Source of the DNA: Cercophora sp. LCS_1
Taxonomy: Eukaryota > Ascomycota > Sordariomycetes > Sordariales > Lasiosphaeriaceae
Assembly (NCBI GenBank): GCA_036250225.1
Contig: JAPZLL010000020.1
Span: 496,001-560,000 of the forward strand
Reading direction: 5' to 3'
DNA length: 64,000 bases
The notes beneath the pieces were generated by a model. That model saw only the letters and a list, made by a program, of their open reading frames with translations. It searched no databases and was not told the origin of the DNA. The first letter of the stretch is position 1, and each line of letters starts with the position of its first letter. Both the position numbers and the translations under genes were made by a program. Positions 55,296-64,000 of the stretch are shown here, one piece after another.

Positions 55296-56895
55296 ATGCC
55301 TAGGAAGGTAGACCCCGCCGTCGTGGCCGACTTGCTCGAGCAACTCCCATTGGAGCTGTTCGAACCCATTCTAGCGACCCTCTCATTCCGCGACATCATC
55401 ACCCTTGATAAGCTTTCCGGCGAGGGCAGCCGTTTGGGAGCAGCCCTATCAACGGACCCCAAATGGAAAGACCATTGGCCGATGTACATGGCCAATCGTG
55501 ACGGCTTCCAGTCGCTCGCTTTTCTTATCATCCCCTCCATCGGCCGTGGCCGGCATCTCCTAGACCCCACAGACGGCGCCCTGGATGTAACAGCTGGCCA
55601 GTTGCATCGCCGGTTGGTGCGCATGAAGGCTCTCCACGGGCCAGACTTCGACTACTACCAGGATATCGTCAGCCAAACGTCAGGAAGGATTGCGCTATTT
55701 ATCGAGGCAGCCGACCCCGTTACCCTGTCATTTCTGTCACAGCGGATCCCTCTCGGAGATATTGCAGTCATTTGCCCCGGGCTCAAGGACCATGCCACAG
55801 TCGCCCAGCGCGTGGGCGCCCAGGGGAAGACCATCCAAATCGTGCGAGACAGGTTTTTGGAGGCCATCCAATTCCGCTGCAGATGCGTCAGACCGAATGG
55901 ATATACAGTGGCCCTGGAAGATTCCAGCTCCGACTTCAAGAAAACGGTCCAGTATCGCTGGGATCGCCCCAGGAAACCCTGTGAAATCGGGTGTCCCAGT
56001 ATCCTCCTGCCCCACTGGGACATTTTGCAGATGAAGACTTTCATCGCCGCGTACTCCGTCGCCCAGGCGCAACTCAACAAAGTCAAGTCGGACCAGCTAC
56101 AGGCACTAGCGAAGCTCTACACACGCCATCCCTCTCGCTTGAAGGAACCGTATGCGCCGCAGTCTCCGCGACACAACATTTCTCACGTCCCCAACCAACT
56201 GGAGATCACATCCCGCTTTGTGCTCCGCATCGTCGACCTCCGACCCAAGCGACAGGCGACGTCAAAGCAAGGGAAGAGCAAGTTCAGATATCTTCACCCC
56301 TGCCTGATCCCCTACGACTGGTGTTTGCGGCTCTGGCTCAAGGTCGGCGAGGCGAACCCACATCTTCGGGGTGCGTTTTGGTCGTCATTGACTTCCCCCG
56401 ACCACGTCAAGCCGCTGGAAAGTGCAATGGATGGGTTGTCGCTGTCGGAACGAGGAGTGGAACCGCCCGAACACATGAAGAGCCTGATCCAGATCGTCAA
56501 CCAGGGCCAGGCGTTCTACAAACGAAAAACGGCCTGGGGCGTTACGGCGAATGCGCCAGCCATTCTACGAGCACGAGTCGAGGATAATGGTAAGAATATA
56601 TCGCCGCCAGTTCCCGAAGCCTATCACAGGAAATGGACTAACAAGCTTCATTACAGGGAACCCGCGGTTCAAGGCTCAAATGGATACAGCGCTGGTGTGG
56701 AAGGACCACCTCAGACAATTGACGATGCTCCCTCCTTTCGATGCTCGCGAAATCGAATGGTTGGAAGCTTTTGTCGGCGTTGTTGAGTGGATGGAGGGCG
56801 CATATCCGGACGTCGCAGTTACGAAATACGTACCAGTCGTCGACGATTTGCCACACGAGCATGTTCAAACTCATCGACACCTGATTAAGAACTAG
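55296..56895 (+). CDS. F-box-like protein, 2 exons
   Basis: Predicted 510-aa protein. Exons 55296-56589 and 56657-56895, 67-bp intron in phase 1. The N-terminus LLEQLPLELFEPILATLSFR followed by DIITLDKLS is F-box-like. The remainder (a conserved YYQDIVSQ region, a central Cys pair CRCVRP, and a Trp-rich C-terminal WLEAFVGVVEWMEGAYPD) is not a known repeat class. Unspliced translation runs 66 codons past the donor into unrelated sequence, which supports the intron. Role in ubiquitin ligase targeting is inference. It converges with the protein kinase gene. Confidence 0.75.
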
Positions 56896-56995
56896 GTAGA
56901 CGTTGGGGGAAACGCACGGGGGTTCTCGTGTTTTTGGCACACCTGGTTATATTGTTTCGATGCCTGAACAGGATAGTTTGACCCGTTGATCGGAT

Positions 56996-58987
56996 TTACA
57001 AAGACATGGCTAAATTCGCTTCATCCATCATCGCTTTGATATTGCCCGCTGCCTCAGCAATCTTCTCGCCGTTCCATCGCATCGTCGGGTCTGGGTTTAC
57101 CATGCCCGCCGCCATCTCGAGCACGCGATCAACAATACCCAGCTGACTCTCTCGCTCCAGCCGCTCACGCATGCACTTTGGAAGCACCCCCTTCTGGAGC
57201 CCCGATAGAGCATCCGCCCTTTCCATCACCGTGGCGAACGGACAAAGTAACTCGACAAACACAACACCCAGGGCAAAGATATCCACCTTCTCATTATCCG
57301 CTCCTGTCGTTTTCGTTGGGTCGCTCTTGCCGTCCCACATACACGCCGGTGGCCGATAGAGTGGCGTCCCAACCGCTTTCCTCGATGTTTTATCCTCGTC
57401 GGTTATCTCTCCATGCGCTAGCTCCGTAACAAGCCCGAAATCGCCAATCCGAGGGTTGAGCCAGCGGGACTCGCACCCGTGACAGGCGTTCTGGCAGCTG
57501 ACACTGCAATACCCTGCCAGGGGCTCTGTTTCTGGTTCTGAAAGAAAGATATTCCGCGGCTTGACGTCTCTATGGATCAGTCGTTTTGACCAAATATAGC
57601 GTAGCCCGGAAAGGATGGCCATGAAGATCTGCAGCGAGGGTAGGAGGTGGTAGCAGTGCCGCGGGGTCCCGCCAGATGAGTTGGTGGGTGCCAGATACTG
57701 GTGGAGCGTCATCGGATAGAGCGACATCTGGATGTACAGCTCGTGGGTGTGCACGCTGTTGGGATCTCGTCTATCTTGCAGTTCGACCATCGAAAGGTGG
57801 GACCGGGTTCCATCGGTGAAGATATCGCTTGGATTGGCACTAGACTCTGACGCATGGTTGAGGCCTTCGGAATTCTCTGTTTCCTCTTGGGCCTGTAGTG
57901 CTCGACCGGATGGGGCTGAGATGGCCTCCGAATCCTCGGCGAACACAAATCCGCAGCTGGCTGGCTGTTCCGCTTCCACGAGCTCGTCCGTGTTCGCGGT
58001 ACCAGTAGTGTCGGCATCAGCAGTGTTCTCAAGCAACAGTTGCCGTGTGCGCCGGATCGGCTGTCCTGCGGTCGCATGGCGTCCGCTCGTCGAGGAGGAC
58101 ACGACAGCGTTCGAGAGCGTAGGGAGCTCCTCGACCCACGTTGCATGATATCTAACGACGTTGGCATGGTCCAAAGAGGCTAGTGTCTGCACCTCAAGCA
58201 ACACATGCTGAAGCTCCTCGTGTTTCCCTTCACAGAAACTCCTGCTGAGCTGCGGTGAAAGCGGAATCTTTTTGACGGCATACATCTTCTGATCCAAAAG
58301 ATTGTGGCACTTGAAGACTCGCCCGAAGCCTCCCCTGCCCAACAAGCAGACTTCGCGAAACGAACTGTAGTAGTGACTTTTTGGCGTTGGCGGGTGGTAG
58401 GACACCAGCTGCTGATCCGCGGCGGGGTGCGGGTGCGAATGCAGATTCAGCTGGCGCACCGATGAAAGGAGACTGTTCGGGGAGGCGCCGGCGCCAAGCT
58501 GATCGATACCGGCTAGGTATTGTGCTCGAGTGTCACGCAGAGCTTCGGATGAAACGTGGGTGTTGAGAATGCCCGTCGAGGAAAGAGTCGCAGTAGCTTG
58601 CCGGAACAGTCGCTGTGCATGGGGCTGCACCTCGGGCGAGTGTTTGGTAAAGTGCCTTCCTGGGTTCGTCGAGTTCAAGAATTCGGCGGCTCTATTCCGG
58701 TAGTGCTCCTCCAGAAGCGCTGCAATCAGCATGGTCTGATGCTGGCTCGCATCGCCATTGTTGACCTGCCTCGGCTGGTTTTGCTGATTTGAGATGGCGA
58801 TGAAGTTATCGGTCGAGGTCGTTTGCTCTGTTTGCCCCATTGACCGCGAGCCAGGGTCAGAGGCGGATCCTGGGGCCTCGGTGGCCGTTTGGCGTGACGC
58901 TTCCTCGGCGGGAAACTGGTGGTCGGATTCAGTATCAGAATCCGACGGGCTCGACGAATCGTCCGTACCACGGAAGAACCGCGACAT
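56996..58987 (-). CDS. eIF2-alpha-kinase-like Ser/Thr protein kinase, single exon
   Basis: Predicted 663-aa kinase. A disordered Ser/Gln-rich N-terminus (about 200 aa) precedes the kinase domain: GRGGFGRVFKC near residue 218, AVKKIPLS near 238, a roughly 150-residue acidic insert between N-lobe strands, then HRDVKPRNIFL near 473 and DFGLV near 515. The large insert and the ATWVEE...LYIQMSLYP arrangement are typical of the PEK/GCN2/HRI class, which phosphorylates eIF2-alpha under stress. The APE-equivalent reads GTPLYRPPACMWDG, with Ala where the usual Glu should be. No HisRS-like domain or RWD domain is seen, so it is not Gcn2 itself. Confidence 0.85.
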   Translation of the reverse strand: MSRFFRGTDDSSSPSDSDTESDHQFPAEEASRQTATEAPGSASDPGSRSMGQTEQTTSTDNFIAISNQQNQPRQVNNGDASQHQTMLIAALLEEHYRNRAAEFLNSTNPGRHFTKHSPEVQPHAQRLFRQATATLSSTGILNTHVSSEALRDTRAQYLAGIDQLGAGASPNSLLSSVRQLNLHSHPHPAADQQLVSYHPPTPKSHYYSSFREVCLLGRGGFGRVFKCHNLLDQKMYAVKKIPLSPQLSRSFCEGKHEELQHVLLEVQTLASLDHANVVRYHATWVEELPTLSNAVVSSSTSGRHATAGQPIRRTRQLLLENTADADTTGTANTDELVEAEQPASCGFVFAEDSEAISAPSGRALQAQEETENSEGLNHASESSANPSDIFTDGTRSHLSMVELQDRRDPNSVHTHELYIQMSLYPMTLHQYLAPTNSSGGTPRHCYHLLPSLQIFMAILSGLRYIWSKRLIHRDVKPRNIFLSEPETEPLAGYCSVSCQNACHGCESRWLNPRIGDFGLVTELAHGEITDEDKTSRKAVGTPLYRPPACMWDGKSDPTKTTGADNEKVDIFALGVVFVELLCPFATVMERADALSGLQKGVLPKCMRERLERESQLGIVDRVLEMAAGMVNPDPTMRWNGEKIAEAAGNIKAMMDEANLAMSL

Positions 58988-60278
58988 TGTCTGGAGTGAG
59001 TGTAGCCATCAACTAGACTTGGCCAGGGTCAGGAGGTTGTGCTAAAATAGTTGACCCATCAATTGCTGCCTTGATGCTGTTGAAGAAGGGCGTGTGAGTC
59101 GTGTCAAGACGCTTTATCGATAAGAGTTCCTTATCGATACAAGCGGGGACAATGGCTTGGCGAGCGGGGGCCAGGCACGCGGTGTGAAGAATGCGTCCGA
59201 CACATTTTGTATGGTCGCGCCAGGGTTAGGAGTCGGACTCATTCTTCACACAACGTGCCAGGCCTTCTTTCGGGCCAGATCGGCACCCCCCTGGCCCAGG
59301 GACTCCCTGACCTGTAATAGCTGAAGGCGTTCGTGAAAGGCGCGCCTAAAAATACTACCAAAAGCCTCCTATCAAGGGCATTCCCATCCACATTAGAAAG
59401 CCAATCCAACTTGCATGATGCAAACCTTCGGACTTTTTGAGCCCCGTAGTAGCACAGCGTCAGGCTTTTCGTATGGGTGAACCTTAGATTAGTCAAACAG
59501 GCTGTTAGTAATGAGAACAGGTCGTTGGGCGGCTGGTTGAGGTACAAGTTGTGACAACCACATCATTGCGGCTGTAAAAGCCATCGAGTCTTCTCCGAGG
59601 GATGTAATTTTGCCGGTAAGTACTCATAGGGACGCCAGGAGCCCTGGGAGGTCTCGAACTCAAGAGAAAATTCGCCATGGAGGATATCTTGATCGAATGC
59701 AACGCAGTATTTCTGCCCTGACTGGGGTGCCGCTGTCTGGCTGTGTAGCCCTCCAAGTGCCCACGCCAAGGATCGTACCACGACGAGCCAATACTGCTGG
59801 TCCTACGATGGCAAACCCTGCTGGGGACACCAATCTACGTGTGCTAATGATGACACAGACATGTAGGACCCCGGTCTACACAACATCAAGTGCAATAAAT
59901 AATATTATGTTTTGGTCCGTTACTTTGCTGCCATCACATATGGGTGAGAGGACTGGTGGTGATGCTAAATCACATGTATCATGTGATAGTGGCGCAAGGC
60001 CTGGCAGGCTAGCAAGCTGAGAAATCTGACACATCGCTCGTTAACAATGAGGTGACGATGACGCAGTTTAGCAAGCTGCGGGGATGACAGTTTGGCGAGA
60101 CGCATTTCGAACGGTACGTATATATTGGCACACGCTGTTCATTCTATTTCACTTGCACGGATACAACTTGAGAATTTGTTATTTTCAAAACGTACACAAG
60201 GTGTTTATACGTGCCGCAAGACCGTCCTGACAAGACCCTTGGAGAAAATGAAGCAGGTAGGAAGGTTGATTGGCCAAA
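58988..60278. other. Intergenic, no gene seen
   Basis: About 1.3 kb between divergent kinase and FAD-oxidoreductase genes. Short overlapping frames only. A TATATTGG element lies near 60118. Confidence 0.55.
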
Positions 60279-61796
60279 ATGAGTGACAAGTATGCACAAC
60301 TTCGGCAAGAAATCACGGCCGGCGACGTACTCCAGCCAGGCGATGCCGGGTACGAAGAGAGTCTAAAGCGGTGGAGCGCCAGCAGTGAGAGGCTCGCGGT
60401 ACGTACAGATCGAAGCCGGAATCCCGTCACATTTCTTCTTCTGGATGCCAAAGAGTCTCTGATTTGCGCGTTATAGGCGGTGGTAGTAAGGGTAACGAGC
60501 CCCGAAGAGGTGTCGACTGCGATCCGTTTTGCAACGGCCCAAAAGCTGCCGTTGACGACCCGGGGCGGCGGACACTCGACCAGCGGTGCCTCATCATGCG
60601 CCGGCGGCATGGTCATTGACTTGAGCCACATGCGCAATGTCAAAGTGGACGCTGCAGCTCGAACGGTGACGTACGAGGGCGGCTGTCTATTCGGAGACGT
60701 CGACTCGGCGCTGGCTGCGCATGGGCTGGCCACTGTCGGCGGGCTCTATAACCAAACGGGTGTGGGCGGCCTGGTTCTCGGCGGCGGCCATGGCTTCCTG
60801 ACAGCCCGTCACGGTCTAGCTATTGACAACCTCGTCTCGGTGGAGATGGTTCTTGCCGACGGGTCCATTATTACCGTGTCCGAGACCGAGAAGCCGGATT
60901 TGTTCTGGGCGGTGCGAGGCGCAGGAGCCCAGTTCGGCGTCGTCACACGATTTACGTCACGGGCACACCCACAAGGCGATATTTGGGGCGGTGTCCTAGT
61001 GTTCGGCTTGGACAAGGTCCCGGAGCTGGTGGCCTTTGCCAACGAGTTCCACGGCCGCGGCGCAATCGACCACAACTTGATTCTGATCTTTACATGCGCC
61101 CCTCCCGAGTACACAACCCCGGTGGTCTGCGCAGGAGTGTTTTATAACGGCTCGGAAACCGAGGGCAAGCAGTTCTTCGCGCCCTTGCTGGCGCTTAACC
61201 CGATCGCCGACATGACTGGGGTCATGCCCTATCCCGCAGCCAACGCGCTTCTCAATCCCAGGTTCGAAGGGCCAGGCCGCAGGCTGATGGGCTCCTGCAG
61301 TGTATTGATGCCGCTCGATGCCGAGGTCATTGCCGAGGCCGGGAGGCGACTCCTGGATTTCACCACCTCTCACGATAACATGGGAAAGTCCCTCATTGCA
61401 TTCGAGTTCTTCCCCACGGCGGCCGTTCAGGCTACACCGCATAACGCAACCGCGTTTGCCAACCGCGGCGAGCACTACCTGGTTGCAATGGCGCTCCTTT
61501 ACGACAACCCATCTTATGATGATGAAGTTCGTACGTTCAAGCGCCAACTCGCCGAGTACATTACTACCAATTGCGGATATCACGGCAAGCGACCCCCAGG
61601 CGATCGCGCCCCGGTTTACGTCAACCTGGAACATGGAACCCTGTCAGCCGAGGACGCTTTCGGCGACCATGTTGAACGGTTACGGGAGCTTAAGCGGAGG
61701 TACGACCCGGACAATGTTTTCCATACGTGGCACAGCGTGGTAGGGAATCCAAACCCGCCGTCAGCAGATAAACCTCGCTTGCACATTTGGACGTAG
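60279..61796 (+). CDS. FAD-linked oxidoreductase, BBE/6-HDNO-like, 2 exons
   Basis: Predicted 479-aa flavoenzyme of the PCMH/BBE family. Exons 60279-60398 and 60477-61796, 78-bp phase-0 intron (GTACGT...ATAG). The FAD-binding motif RGGGHSTSGASS carries the His expected to bond covalently to FAD (near residue 69). GGLVLGGGHGFLTARHGLA, the VRGAGAQFGVVT block and the C-terminal YDPDNVFHTW BBE signature follow. A second covalent Cys, as in bicovalent BBE enzymes, is not seen where expected. No signal peptide, so probably cytosolic. Relatives oxidise alcohols, sugars or alkaloids; the substrate cannot be read here. Its stop is 355 bp from that of the convergent tannase gene. Confidence 0.92.
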
Positions 61797-62151
61797 GGAT
61801 GGAATGGCCAGGGCCAAGCCACAGAGAATGCGCCAAGGGATTTGGTGTTGTGTTCCCACCATGTATTGCAAAGCCGGCCACGCCTGGGAAAGAAGATTGA
61901 AGACAATGGGTAGCTAGTGTTGAGGCAGCGAAGCACCAACAAAGATGTTGGCTTATCTCTCTTTCTCTCGAAGCTGTTTTTCAAACGGAACGACATCATA
62001 ATGTCCATTCAGTTGCTCCGGTCTTCCTGCACTTGTACCCCTGACTCCGCGTCACCGTCTCCAGAAAATGTCCGCAAATCTACCTCGAATCCATGTCAAG
62101 GTTTACAGCGATCCTTCACCGTGCACCGACTACTTCGCCATATGCAAGAGC
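61797..62151. other. Convergent intergenic region
   Basis: About 355 bp between the stops of the oxidoreductase and tannase genes; no gene seen. Confidence 0.6.
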
Positions 62152-63843
62152 CTAGCCCTGGTCCACGCAGGACCAGCAATCGCGAGGCCCTCCTTCCGAC
62201 GAACAATTCTCATACAGGGCCTTTTGCGGGTAGGGACACACAACTCGTTGCTGGGTTTTCCCGTCCAGCCCCTTCACCTCAACAGGCGTACTACCTGGCG
62301 CTGTGCCATTCTCAACCCATAACCGGAGCTGCTCAAAGAGCCTCGTTGGATTGCCACTTGGACCGCCGAAGCAATGCTGGAGTCCTGGGACTTCGTAGTG
62401 ACGAAAAAACTCGTCCACGCCATGGGTCACGGCATCCACCGCCTGGTGATACTGCTCGGTTGCCTTTGGAGAGATGCCTTGATCGTCCTTTGTGTTTCAT
62501 CAGTGCTAACACTTCTTATCAACACCATAAAGAGACTCACCAAACCATGAAAGCTGACAATCTTGCCGCCAGCATCCCGAAACGCTGTGAGATCCGGATC
62601 GTCTGTGCCTATTATTGACCCGTACTGCTGTCGCCCGGCATGAATTAGGGCGGCAAACTCATTGTTAGTGAGATGACTAAAGTCAAAGTTCGCGTCTTTG
62701 GCAATAAAAAACTTCAGCCAAGCAGCAATGCCTATCACTGGCATCCCAGTACAGGCGCCGCTCGTGCAGTTAGTTCCAGCAACCCCAATACCCCCAAAGC
62801 TTTGAGTCCCTGACAGGTCTGCACCGGGACTCAAACCATGCCACACGAAGCCACCCTCCGGCAGTATTGGTCCTCTCCATGCTGCGTTGGCCACCGCTGC
62901 GGCCGTCTTGGTGATGGTGATGGTGGTGTTGGTCTGGGAGCATTGTATTGACCTGCCGACGACAGTGAATGGATCGAATATGTCGATGCATGCATCAGTG
63001 CCGGTGATGATGCCGTCGATTACGCCGTCTAAGCCATCGCAAGCTGAAACTGCCGCTGCGGTGATGGCAACCAGCTCACATGCGTATGGGTAACTACCCA
63101 GTACGTTCATGACTTGCTGTGGCCATTGCAAGCTGCCAAAAAGCTCAGGCCAGTAAATCGCGGGAGCTCCAGCTGCGATACCGTTATATGCCTCGGGGTA
63201 TCGCTGAGCGAGCATGAAGCCTTGGCGTCCACCCTGTGAACATCCGTTCCAGTAGGAGTACGACGCATTGGTCCCGTAGAAGCTGCGGATGACGGATTTT
63301 CCAATGATTGCCCATACCATGGGTCAGCCAGGGACCTTTCTCAGTTGGAAACACCTCCTCACCTACCTGGTCATTAAGTGAAACAGAAGCAAGGTTGTTC
63401 AGCCCATACAAGTTTGCATTGCCAGGACTGAGCAACGCCCATTCGGTACCTCCAAATAGATCTGTACTAACACCAGCGTCTGTAGTCGTTGTGGCGTATC
63501 CGTCCGCAACCGCACCCCGCATGTTCTCGTATGAGAGATCGAAGGCTCCTGCAACCCAATAGCCGCCACCAACTGCTTGCAGGCGGCCGTTCCAAGTGTC
63601 AACGGGAAGCCAAGCTTCCACCTTGATCTTGTCTCCCTGTCCAGGGTGCGTGTATGTGACGGTGACGTTGCATATTGTCAAGTGCAACGCTGCAACCGAT
63701 GGTTGGGTGAAGCGAAAATTCGCTGAGGCTGAAGCGTTGAAGTTGGTCACCTGCGAAGCTTGTATCGAGAGAATCTGAGAGCCGAAAAGTGAGAGTGACG
63801 AGAATGTTGTAGGCACACAGGCCTCAGGCGAGTAGTTAAACAT
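62152..63843 (-). CDS. Tannase/feruloyl esterase, 3 exons, first acceptor non-canonical
   Basis: Predicted 527-aa esterase acting on plant phenolic esters. Exons 63843-63367, 63311-62541 and 62487-62152. Catalytic elements are visible: GCSQGGRQG (nucleophile Ser with adjoining Cys), Asp in GLDDQG, and HCFGG (His with adjoining Cys), the CS-D-HC pattern of the family. Intron 2 (62488-62540) is normal. Intron 1 (63312-63366) starts GTAGGT and has CTGAC but ends TATGG; only this join restores the family text NDQ followed by AIIGKSVIRSFYG. No signal peptide is seen at MFNYSPEACVP; an upstream exon may lie beyond the window edge. With the GG acceptor, function is uncertain. Confidence 0.8.
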
Positions 63844-64000
63844 TGTGGGGGGAGACACTGAATTCTAACTGAATTCTAAACGTTCAGATCCTCGTTGTGT
63901 CTGATCATACGGCTAGAAACACCAACCCTCTTGCCAAAGAAGTGTCCACTGTGGCCACCCGACTACTTCTATTACTCTGAGAACTGCTCACTGGCAATTA
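63844..64000. other. Upstream edge of the tannase gene
   Basis: About 160 bp to the window end. I looked for a signal-peptide exon on the minus strand and saw none. Confidence 0.5.

Overview
The window is nuclear DNA of a filamentous ascomycete (Pezizomycotina, probably a Sordariomycete). The evidence is the short GT-AG introns of about 45-140 bp with CTGAC/CTAAC-like branch points, two intron-containing tRNA genes, an intron after ATGG in the eL18 ribosomal protein gene, and family content: HET domain, Zn(II)2Cys6, Ytp1-like, Git3-like GPCR, tannase and FAS1. Genus cannot be read from the sequence. Gene models were spliced by hand from splice signals, reading frame and family knowledge; no transcript evidence was available.

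Layout. 0-18 kb is mostly ordinary chromosome: an LPLAT-type acyltransferase, an intracellular-type lipoxygenase, a paraoxonase-like lactonase/esterase convergent with an Old Yellow Enzyme-type flavin oxidoreductase, ribosomal protein eL18 divergent from a Zn(II)2Cys6 regulator, an M20 amidohydrolase and a Ytp1-like membrane protein. tRNA-Ser(GCT) follows. At 20.4-23.0 kb lies a secreted glycine-rich protein with seven PGNG-containing repeats and ten introns, most of them cutting the glycine tract into symmetric phase-1 mini-exons.

23-39.5 kb resembles a fungal non-self-recognition or accessory region. It holds an ankyrin protein with a STAND-type N-terminal domain, an F-box protein, an intact HET-domain gene, a polytopic membrane protein, a 145-aa secreted 4-Cys protein, a pseudogene with three in-frame stops, tRNA-Lys(CTT), a HET-type C-terminal fragment and a head-to-head, frameshifted HET pseudogene.

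39.9-49.8 kb holds what I consider the main discovery: five tiny secreted proteins (70-80 aa) on one strand. Each is coded by two exons with a phase-0 intron placed 2-3 residues after a cysteine. Each ends in a Gly-rich turn, a Cys, and a final Cys exactly three residues from the C-terminus. A sixth, decayed copy seems to lie between the first two. A large membrane protein and a GPI-anchored-type fasciclin protein are interspersed among them.

51-64 kb returns to more ordinary genes: a Git3-like GPCR, a second F-box-like protein, an eIF2-alpha-kinase-like protein kinase, an FAD-linked (BBE/6-HDNO-like) oxidoreductase and a tannase/feruloyl esterase whose first intron appears to end in GG instead of AG.
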